Shown: piece after piece, positions 20,110-27,838 of the stretch
Position numbering within the stretch: the stretch's first letter is position 1
Layout: the number at the start of each line of letters is the position of its first letter
Assembly (NCBI GenBank): GCA_002483105.1
Contig: DLHG01000014.1
Span: 1 to 29,461, forward strand
Origin: Bacteroidetes bacterium UBA7674
Lineage (GTDB): Bacteria > Bacteroidota > Bacteroidia > Chitinophagales > Chitinophagaceae
Reading direction: 5' to 3'
DNA: 29,461 bases
Translations under genes and position numbers: made by a program
The notes under the pieces: generated by a model
The model's database searches: none
Told to the model about the DNA's origin: nothing
The model's input: the letters and a program-made list of their open reading frames with translations, nothing else

Positions 20110-23100
20110 GTAATATATTTCAGGTTTTTCAGAGTAAGCGTTACGATAGTTCCTGTTTCAGGGGCTTTCTTGTCAGTATATTCAAGTGTGATATCCATAT
20201 GCTCATATTGCTTGAATACTTCGAGGAGCTTGGTGGTTAGTTTCGTACCATATGATTCCCTTGCCGAACTTTCTTCATTAATTTTTGCTGCTGCTGCCCT
20301 GCCAATCCCGTCATCCTCTATAATACAGAGCATCTCGGTGTTGTCTGCGCCCTGCAGAAACTGGATACTAAGCTTTCCTCTCTCATGACTGTGGAACAAA
20401 CCATGATTGATCGCATTTTCTACCAGTGGTTGCAAGAGTAATGCGGGAATCTGAATATTGTTGACGGGTAACTTATTGTCGATACTGATGTCAAATTCAA
20501 ATTTCTCTTCAAATCGCACCTGTTGCAGTTCTATATAATTGCGCAACATTACTATCTCTTCACCCAGCAATACATACCTGTCTTGCGAAGATTTCAAATA
20601 TGCTCTCAGCAGCTTTGAAAATTTATTGACGTGGGTATAAGCATCATCCAGACGCCCTTTGCTGATAAAAAACAATGCAGTGCTTAGCGTATTAAAAATG
20701 AAGTGTGGATTTATCTGTGAGTGAATAGCACGTAGTTCCAGTTCGGTAAGCGCTCTGCGTTTTTCCTCCTTTTTTGCAGCAAATCTTCTCGTCAACACGA
20801 ACGTGAGAAAAACAAGGGCCAGGAATAACAAAGAACCCGTTGCCCAAAATATAAATTTCCATGTCGAGGTTTGCCACCAGTATTCCTGCCTGTAGATATA
20901 AAAACTATAAACTTTACTGGTCCATATATCGTCACTGATAGTGCATTCCACTTTATGATACTTACCCGGAGACAAGGTACCCAGGAAAATTTCACCTGAT
21001 CCGGACTCCTGCCATTGAGTTGCTTCGTCAATGCGATAAGTGTATTTCACGCTTCCTTTACCAAAGCTGTTGATTGCATCCAGCTTTATGAGACTTTCTG
21101 CTTGTGTATATTTAAAAGTGTCGTTGCCATGTATCTTACTCTCCGACGGTTTGAGGAGTACCAACGAGAAGAACCCCGTATTCCCACTCCGCAAAGCATA
21201 CTTCCGTAGTGAGTCTAAAGAAAATGAAAAGCAATCCACATCAGTATTTAATATACCGGAGCCATCCTCATTTATTACAAAGCCCTCAACACGATTGTAC
21301 CTGTCGGCGATCATATTGGGCAATATGGAAAAGCCTCCCAACTTATCAACGTCGGCTATTGTTGCGAAAGCGATACCAAACTTGCCGGCCAAATACAAAT
21401 GTCCACCTTCTAAACGCATGATGGCATTGGAGGCCGAAAAGTCGGTCTCTACTTTTCGTACCAATTTCTTTCGCTCGTTGTAGATATAGAGATGTTTGTC
21501 ACCAAGGATAAAAATATTCCCGAGCTCATCTTTCAATAGCTGCTTTACATTATTAATACCCGACCTCTTAATAAACAGGCTTTCCAACTCATTGGTGGTT
21601 TTAAGGAGCAAATCCCTTATCAATATTTTGTGGCTGCTATATATATATAGCTTCTGCCCTTTCACATCATGGAAAATATCTGAATAGCGGTCAAATTCGT
21701 GGCGTTCGATAAACCCGGTATCTTCCCTGAACAAAACGTCTACAAATCCATTACCTACTAAAGCAAAAAGTGTGTCGCCAATCAATATTGAATTCCTGGT
21801 TTCATGCATCATGGAAAGCGCGGACCTATAGACGTCACGCCCATCCGCAACCGACCTGGTTGCCTTTCCTTTGACCACATATCTATCCAATGTATTTGCA
21901 ACCCCATTGCTTCTCCTATCAAGATAATAAACACCATCGGATGTAGAAATATAGGCCATATTTTCGGTGCCGGTAATGGACTTAAGCTCAATACCTTTCT
22001 TAAACTTTACAATATGGACCTTCTCATTGTTAACAACTTCATACATTTCCATCTTCGTCTTATCCCACCAAAAGCTGGCATTAAGAATATTGCCTAAATA
22101 ACCCGCATCCTGAATTTCAGGAATTCTCTGCCTGTGAGCGTAAAAGCTATAAAATGAAGGTTTGAACCATGCTCCGTCGCCTTTGGTTGTAAACCACATC
22201 TGGCCTTTTCGATCTGCAAACCTATACGCTATCTGTTTGTTTGTAGGTATTATATCATCGAATCTCTGCCGGCTAACGAAATCAAAGTTGGTATCAAGGG
22301 TATAAACATGGGTATTAGAAAATATAGCAGTATTCCTTGAAAAATTTCCCGGATAGAATTCAGCATTGTAGGTATATAATTTCTCCCCGGGCAAAGCACC
22401 ATGGTTCTTAATACCGAACTTCTTATATACCTTATGGCCCGGGTCAAAATAGTACACCTCATCGGTGTCCATATTGGCTTTGAATATTCTATTATCAGGA
22501 GAAACAAAGAAGCCATAGGCATAACTGTCTCTTAACTCACTAGGATAATTACCCACATACTTCAGGTTGTTAGCCGATTTGTAGTCCCACTCATAAAACT
22601 TCAGATCGTCTGCCCACAAATTTATCTTCAGATTGTCTGTCATTGTAACACGGCTTATCTCCATGTCACTTCCCGCTGTATTAAGTTCCATAGGGATGGG
22701 AACTATCTTAATGACATCATCATCCACAAATACCAATCTGAAATTATCGTTCCAAAGCTCCAGGAAATAAAAAAGGCCTCCTGCATTAGAGAAATATAGC
22801 GCCCTCTGCACCCTTGCGCCCGAGCTATATCTAATACTTTTGAAGACACCCTGTTTTAGATACCCGATCTTGTCGCTAAAGGATTTCAGCCACAATCGCC
22901 CTCTTCGATCTTCATATATCTCAAATACATCGTCGGATGGCAAACTGCCATTGGAAGTGTTGAAGACATTGATATTATATCCATTATACTTTACAAGTCC
23001 AAAGTCGGTAGCAAACCACAAATAGTCGTTCCTGTCTTGTATAAGACTATATACATTGTTAGAAGGGAAACCTGATTTTAGATTAAAATGTATCAGGCTA

Positions 23101-23171
23101 CTGGAATCTGTAGCTGCTTTAGTAACAGTTCCAAAAACAAAAAAGAAGATAAACAGGTTTATTCGCAGCAT
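20106..23171 (-). CDS. Propeller-type LytS-family sensor histidine kinase
   Basis: The 1021-residue membrane kinase senses a signal outside the inner membrane. A signal peptide (MLRINLFIFFFVFGTVTKA) leads into a two-bladed set of Reg_prop beta-propeller repeats; the first is SGFPSNNVYSLIQDRNDYLW. A Y_Y_Y-like domain precedes one span at about 772-794. The cytoplasmic part has the His_kinase motif SQINPHFIFNTL, with the phospho-acceptor at about H823, LLLQPLVENAINHG, and the ATP loop EDDGIGR. Such kinases pair with LytTR response regulators, but none is next to this gene. ATG 23171 was chosen over ATG 23222 because it starts the signal peptide. Last gene of the leftward cluster. Confidence 0.88.
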   Translation of the reverse strand: MLRINLFIFFFVFGTVTKAATDSSSLIHFNLKSGFPSNNVYSLIQDRNDYLWFATDFGLVKYNGYNINVFNTSNGSLPSDDVFEIYEDRRGRLWLKSFSDKIGYLKQGVFKSIRYSSGARVQRALYFSNAGGLFYFLELWNDNFRLVFVDDDVIKIVPIPMELNTAGSDMEISRVTMTDNLKINLWADDLKFYEWDYKSANNLKYVGNYPSELRDSYAYGFFVSPDNRIFKANMDTDEVYYFDPGHKVYKKFGIKNHGALPGEKLYTYNAEFYPGNFSRNTAIFSNTHVYTLDTNFDFVSRQRFDDIIPTNKQIAYRFADRKGQMWFTTKGDGAWFKPSFYSFYAHRQRIPEIQDAGYLGNILNASFWWDKTKMEMYEVVNNEKVHIVKFKKGIELKSITGTENMAYISTSDGVYYLDRRSNGVANTLDRYVVKGKATRSVADGRDVYRSALSMMHETRNSILIGDTLFALVGNGFVDVLFREDTGFIERHEFDRYSDIFHDVKGQKLYIYSSHKILIRDLLLKTTNELESLFIKRSGINNVKQLLKDELGNIFILGDKHLYIYNERKKLVRKVETDFSASNAIMRLEGGHLYLAGKFGIAFATIADVDKLGGFSILPNMIADRYNRVEGFVINEDGSGILNTDVDCFSFSLDSLRKYALRSGNTGFFSLVLLKPSESKIHGNDTFKYTQAESLIKLDAINSFGKGSVKYTYRIDEATQWQESGSGEIFLGTLSPGKYHKVECTISDDIWTSKVYSFYIYRQEYWWQTSTWKFIFWATGSLLFLALVFLTFVLTRRFAAKKEEKRRALTELELRAIHSQINPHFIFNTLSTALFFISKGRLDDAYTHVNKFSKLLRAYLKSSQDRYVLLGEEIVMLRNYIELQQVRFEEKFEFDISIDNKLPVNNIQIPALLLQPLVENAINHGLFHSHERGKLSIQFLQGADNTEMLCIIEDDGIGRAAAAKINEESSARESYGTKLTTKLLEVFKQYEHMDITLEYTDKKAPETGTIVTLTLKNLKYIT

Positions 23172-23244
23172 CCGGTAAAAACTCAATACTTGTAATAATA
23201 AGCAAAAATGCTCAAAATACATTGTACCGGCACCGTTTGAAAAA

Positions 23245-25071
23245 TCACCTCATGCCTAATATATCTTTTCTACTTACAGCAGTATCTGTAAGCGCATGCA
23301 GGAAGGCGATCAAGTCTTTTTTCTCTACCTCTGTTAATTCCAGTTTATCGGGTGACAGTGTTTGGTTGGGTAATTCGTAACCCAGCCCTGTGCCACCACC
23401 TTTGTTGTAGAAGTCGATCACTTCTTCCAGTGTAGTGTATATGCCGTTGTGCATATAAGGAGCCGTGAGGGCGATATTGCGTAGTGTAGCAGTTTTAAAT
23501 GAATTTTTTTGATGGGGCATGAGGTACAAATTGTATTTACCCAGATCAGCATCTACTTTTGCATTGACAGTATCCTTAGTTGCGGGAACGCCCAGCACTT
23601 CACTTTCAATCTTATCGTATAACGGAGGAACAGCGCCATTAAATAGCGGCACATAATGACAAGTACCACATTTTGCTTTACCCATGTAAGTATTGAAACC
23701 GCGGACTTCCTGCTCATTCATCGCCAGCTTATTGCCTCGCATATATTTATCAAAACGGGAATTGAGCGTTGTAAGGGAACGGACATACGCAGCTATAGCT
23801 TTCTTGATGTTCGTCTTACTCCAGTAGTCAGCGCCGGGAAAGGCAGCAGAGAACATGCGCTCGTAACTCTTATCCTTTTTCAACTTATTGAGAATGGTAT
23901 TGAAGTCACCACCCATTTCCTGCTTGTTGGACACAACATCATGTACCTGATCTTCGAGGAAAGCGATGCGGCTATCAGTAAACTGAACGGGTTGTAAAGC
24001 GGCATTGATGAGTGTAGGTGTATTTCTTAACAGTTGCTTATCGCCAAACAAGGAGCTATTAACCGCAAGCCCGTCTGTAAAGGCTTTGGCAGGATCATGA
24101 CAGCCACCGCAGGAACGCGTACCCGAGCCTGAGACCATAGGCTCGTAGAACAGTTTGTTGCCTAAAGCTATCAGTTCTTCCGTGGCTTTTGCTGTACGTG
24201 AAGGTGCGAAGTAATTGGTATTGAATGCGCCCTCTTCAAAAAAACTGGTGGCATCAGCATGTACTGCTCTTAGCTCAGATATATAGGGTACCCTTTTCGT
24301 TTCCTGTACCCGATGAAATTCTTTGAACACGGGATTCATGTAGTCTGTAAGAAAAACGGCGCGGTTGAAGGCGTTGAAGTCAGCGCCATTAGCATATGCG
24401 TATTCAATAGCTTTACTCAGCGCAGCTTCCAATGCCCTATCCTCTTCATAGTATGAGATAACGGTGTTGGCACTTCGGAGTACTTCGGCTGCTTCTGTAA
24501 TTCCTGTTAGTGAACCCGGGCAATCAAAAGCCGAGAGGCTTTTGGCTATCATGCGATACATATTCAGGCGCACAGCATCAAACACTTCTGCCGAAGAAAA
24601 ACTCAGATCCTCATTGTATAACTTCACCTTCCTGACCTGGGCGGTGATCCCGTTTATCTCGTTGGCCATTACCAACCTGTTCTCCATAGAAAGCTCTTCG
24701 TACACCGACTCTTCCAATACCTGGAAACCCGTGGGGTGCGTGGGCTCTTCCGGCTCTGTGGGCTCTGCCTCCAGCAAGGGAGCACCATTGATACGGGTAG
24801 CCGCAGTTGGGTAATAATATTCTATTAAAAACTCTACACGCTTATACAATGCCCGGCAATCAACAAAATACTGTTTTAGTGTATCGGAATGTGCCGAAGT
24901 GGCGATTGCTTCGAAGCGGAGCAGCTTACTTTCCAGTGAATCAAGATGAGTATTAAAATAAGCCAAAGTCCTTTGTTCCGGACTTTTAGCATTATTAGTT
25001 GCTGCAATCATTAACAGCGAAAAAAAGAATATAGAAAGAACGGTGATTACTTTTTTAGTCGGCATTTTCAT
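23245..25071 (-). CDS. Di-heme cytochrome c peroxidase (MauG/CcpA family) with extra N-terminal domain
   Basis: The 608-residue exported protein has a signal anchor (about 8-24) and two heme c sites: CGGCH (321-325) and CGTCH (468-472), the layout of bacterial di-heme peroxidases that reduce H2O2 or oxidise a partner protein. The motif RNTPTLIN (349-356) and the late NSFKTATLRNIALTAPYMHNG segment, with its distal ligand Met/His region, also fit. The first 280 residues are unusual: helical, with RRxEFLIEYYYP-like text (KRVEFLIEYYYPTAATRINGAP near 78-99), resembling the imelysin/iron-handling region that some Bacteroidota peroxidases carry. It starts 31 bases after the LRR gene and ends 73 bases before the kinase start. 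Confidence 0.88.
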   Translation of the reverse strand: MKMPTKKVITVLSIFFFSLLMIAATNNAKSPEQRTLAYFNTHLDSLESKLLRFEAIATSAHSDTLKQYFVDCRALYKRVEFLIEYYYPTAATRINGAPLLEAEPTEPEEPTHPTGFQVLEESVYEELSMENRLVMANEINGITAQVRKVKLYNEDLSFSSAEVFDAVRLNMYRMIAKSLSAFDCPGSLTGITEAAEVLRSANTVISYYEEDRALEAALSKAIEYAYANGADFNAFNRAVFLTDYMNPVFKEFHRVQETKRVPYISELRAVHADATSFFEEGAFNTNYFAPSRTAKATEELIALGNKLFYEPMVSGSGTRSCGGCHDPAKAFTDGLAVNSSLFGDKQLLRNTPTLINAALQPVQFTDSRIAFLEDQVHDVVSNKQEMGGDFNTILNKLKKDKSYERMFSAAFPGADYWSKTNIKKAIAAYVRSLTTLNSRFDKYMRGNKLAMNEQEVRGFNTYMGKAKCGTCHYVPLFNGAVPPLYDKIESEVLGVPATKDTVNAKVDADLGKYNLYLMPHQKNSFKTATLRNIALTAPYMHNGIYTTLEEVIDFYNKGGGTGLGYELPNQTLSPDKLELTEVEKKDLIAFLHALTDTAVSRKDILGMR

Positions 25072-25102
25072 TCGGCACTGTTTGGGAGCTTATTATTCTT
25101 AC

Positions 25103-26014
25103 TTAAAACATCACATTGGTATCAGGCAACCATCGTTTGATCTTTGCCTTAGTCTTATCGCTGAACTTGTTATTCGTAGCGATAAGGGTCTTGAGGTTTT
25201 TCAACTTCTTAATAGAGGAAGGCAGGGTCGTCAACCGGTTGTTGGCCACTATCAGCATTTCCAGGGAAGCCATCTTGCCAATGCTCTTAGGAATTTCCGT
25301 CAGCGAATTAGTACCAACTCCTAAAAATTTCAGATTTTTCAGATTACCGATCTCTGATGGCAATGAGCTGAGGCTATTGTTTTCCGCGTTTATCTCCTTT
25401 ACCGCTACCATACCGTCAATAGTGGCAGGCAGTCTTGTCAGCTTATTGTCGCTGACATCTAAAAACTCCATGCTCCTCATACCGCTAAGATCTTCCGGGA
25501 GAAAAAGCAAGTGGTTGTTAGACACGTTGAAGACGGTCAACTTAGAAAGGCCGCCTATACCATCCGCGAGGGAAGCCATGTCGTTGTACGATACGTCGAG
25601 CACAGTCAACTCGGTTAGTTGCGCTATGGAGGGCGGCAATTCGATCAGGTGATTCTTGTCGAGTTGCAGATTGACCATCAGCTTCATATTGCCAATAGCA
25701 TCCGGCAACCGTTTCAGGCTATTGTGGCTGGCGTTCAGGGTGGTCACTTTCGTGAGGGTACTGATCTCATCGGGCAGGCTGATGAACTTGTTTTTTTGCA
25801 GGTCAATCAACTCTACATTCCTCAGTGAGCCAACAGACGCCGGCAACTGCTCCATTTTGCGAAGTTTTAGTATCAGCTTTTTCACGCACAGGCTGTCTTT
25901 CACAGCGTCCTGCATAGTAAAAGCGGCATCTTTGTCGCAATGGGCAAAAACAGCAGTGCCTTGTAAGAACAAGGCGACTGCTGCTGATATGAAATAAACT
26001 TTTCCTTTTCTCAT
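25103..26014 (-). CDS. Secreted leucine-rich-repeat protein, ten perfect-length repeats
   Basis: The 303-residue protein has a signal peptide (cleavage near VFAH, 24), a short cap with C26 and C43, and then ten leucine-rich repeats of exactly 23 residues from L57 to 286. The consensus LPxxIGxLxxLxxLxVxxNxLxx is the small-leucine-rich SDS22/typical bacterial form. A 17-residue basic end cap KTKAKIKRWLPDTNVMF closes the solenoid. It should form a curved surface that binds a protein partner outside the cytoplasm; no partner can be named. Its ATG shares one base with the TAA of the PhoX-like gene, so the two are made together. It is not an outer-surface T9SS cargo, as it lacks the sorting tail. 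Confidence 0.9.
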   Translation of the reverse strand: MRKGKVYFISAAVALFLQGTAVFAHCDKDAAFTMQDAVKDSLCVKKLILKLRKMEQLPASVGSLRNVELIDLQKNKFISLPDEISTLTKVTTLNASHNSLKRLPDAIGNMKLMVNLQLDKNHLIELPPSIAQLTELTVLDVSYNDMASLADGIGGLSKLTVFNVSNNHLLFLPEDLSGMRSMEFLDVSDNKLTRLPATIDGMVAVKEINAENNSLSSLPSEIGNLKNLKFLGVGTNSLTEIPKSIGKMASLEMLIVANNRLTTLPSSIKKLKNLKTLIATNNKFSDKTKAKIKRWLPDTNVMF

Positions 26015-27705
26015 TATTGCTTGATAAATCTCGCACTTAAGTTACCAGTGCTTGTGGTAACAGTTACATTATATACACCTGCTGCCAGAGTAGAAGCATC
26101 CAGTTTGATGTCGGTATTGCCTTTGCTCAGGTTCGCTTCAGTAGCTATTACAACGGTACCTGTCATGCTATATACCTTAACATAAGCAGTCCTATCGTCA
26201 GGGCTGGACACTACCATGTTCAGCTGAGATGTAACAGGGTTAGGATACAGGTTAGCTATTGCCAGCCTTGCAGTTGCACTTGCAGTTCCTATACCGGTAG
26301 TTGGGGGAGTTTCCGGCTCTACGAATGTAGAATCTGTATCACCTAAGAAACCATTGTGTGCGATAACAATAGCTGATTCGCGATTGAAAACAACATATTC
26401 GCCTGCTGCATCTTTCTGTACAGTTACATTGCTGGCATCGGGATGCTGCATAGAAACGAACATGAATTTGTAGTCAGGAGAGAACGTCATACCAGTCGGT
26501 TCGCAACCAGCCGGAGTAACGGCGAATAAACGAACGTCAGGTGTAGCTTGTGTGTGACATGGAGTGATCATCCAGATGTGATTACGTCCACCATCCTGAA
26601 TTACATATAAGTTACCCAAGTTATCAAAAGTGAGGTTATCATTACCATCTCTCCATTGCTCATAAGCCACCAATGTATCACCATCATCTTCGTAATGGAT
26701 CTCATAGTTCTGACTAGGGTTACCAGCAAATATCTCCAAATCATTTATGGTAGTACCAAAATCACGGAAGCGATACACACGGCTACTCGCTTTAGACACG
26801 AAGTATATCATACCATCAAGAGGGCTGATCTCGATATCTTCCAGGCTGTTGAAGTTAGTAGCTCCCAGGCCTGTTGCAGCGCTTCTCACGTTATTACATT
26901 CTGTAGGAGTGCCGTTCGGAACTTGCCTCCATTGACCTGAAGTAGCTATTCCTATAGCATCATCTAACCTTAGTACATATAATTTACCCTTAGAAAGATC
27001 GCCCGCTGAGTCGCATACATATTTGAATACATAGCCCGGGTTCTCATCATTGGTTTCATAACAAGTAATGCTATCAGAAGACATTACAAAGTTTTCGTGA
27101 GACATACGCCCCATCTTAAAGAGCTTTTCAGGGTTACCATCACCGTCATGATCCACTACAGAGCGCGAGGCAGGGTTCACCTCAACCTGCCAACCTATAT
27201 CCTGGTATCCATCGCCATCAGCATCGCCTGACGGCAGTGTTTCTTCACTGCTAACAGAAGTACCCCAAAGCGTGATGCCGCCGGAACAGTTACGACCAGT
27301 GCCTTGCACAGGAGCGAAATCCACCGGTGTTTTCTGTGTTACATTCCATACTTTGTCCGTACCATCAAATTGCACATCCAGTACTGTTACCCCGCCTGTC
27401 GCAGTAGTGCTACCCTCATGATTCAGATCAATGAAACCTATTGTGCTGCTACCATTTATCGGCACATATCCTGTGAAATCGAACAGCGACTTTACAGTAC
27501 CATTCAGGGGATTACTATATGGGTCGCCTTCCTGTACCAGCATCTGGAATGTGTGTGTAGAAGGGATCCTCAATGAATCAGGCTGAGCCGATGGCTTCAC
27601 CGAAGGAAAATTACTGATGTGATTGATCGGAATATTGCAGTCCTGCGCTATTGCCAGTGTTGTTGTCAGCATCAGAGCACTTGATGCGAGTAAAAATTTG
27701 TTCAT
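26014..27705 (-). CDS. PhoX-like phosphatase/beta-propeller protein with T9SS sorting domain
   Basis: The 563-residue secreted protein looks like the PhoX (DUF839) group of calcium/iron-dependent phosphatases. It has TGRNCSGGITLWGTSVSSEE (about 136-155), RMSHENFV (about 201-208), NPGYVFKYV, LEDIEISPLDGMIYF and FDNLGNLYVIQDGGR, the last three in the order seen in PhoX propellers. Two short acidic insertions, DADGDGYQDIG and DHDGDGNPEKL, look like calcium loops. The signal peptide is MNKFLLASSALMLTTTLAIAQ, so ATG 27705 is the start; an upstream ATG at 27765 only adds an unlikely leader. The end has a type A sorting domain (NLYPNPVTSQLNMVV, about 480-563), so it leaves by the type IX pathway. 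Activity on phosphate esters is likely but unproven. Confidence 0.85.
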   Translation of the reverse strand: MNKFLLASSALMLTTTLAIAQDCNIPINHISNFPSVKPSAQPDSLRIPSTHTFQMLVQEGDPYSNPLNGTVKSLFDFTGYVPINGSSTIGFIDLNHEGSTTATGGVTVLDVQFDGTDKVWNVTQKTPVDFAPVQGTGRNCSGGITLWGTSVSSEETLPSGDADGDGYQDIGWQVEVNPASRSVVDHDGDGNPEKLFKMGRMSHENFVMSSDSITCYETNDENPGYVFKYVCDSAGDLSKGKLYVLRLDDAIGIATSGQWRQVPNGTPTECNNVRSAATGLGATNFNSLEDIEISPLDGMIYFVSKASSRVYRFRDFGTTINDLEIFAGNPSQNYEIHYEDDGDTLVAYEQWRDGNDNLTFDNLGNLYVIQDGGRNHIWMITPCHTQATPDVRLFAVTPAGCEPTGMTFSPDYKFMFVSMQHPDASNVTVQKDAAGEYVVFNRESAIVIAHNGFLGDTDSTFVEPETPPTTGIGTASATARLAIANLYPNPVTSQLNMVVSSPDDRTAYVKVYSMTGTVVIATEANLSKGNTDIKLDASTLAAGVYNVTVTTSTGNLSARFIKQ

Positions 27706-27838
27706 TGCGTTGGAGATTTTATGATGCAAAAGAACCGAAGCAGTGTTAACGAATAGTTGGTACACTGTTAAGACAAGTTGAACAAATTGTTATCGGTGAT
27801 TGTCATTACTTATTGATTGTTTTTGTATTTTGTTGCTT
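27706..27838. promoter_or_regulatory. Divergent control region, PhoX-like operon and cyclase
   Basis: The 133-base gap separates two oppositely read starts. Leftward, TTCTTTTG (27722-27729) is one base off TAnnTTTG. Rightward, TATTTTG lies 5 bases before the cyclase ATG. Neither has a confident -33 box. The gap holds no gene. Confidence 0.3.
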
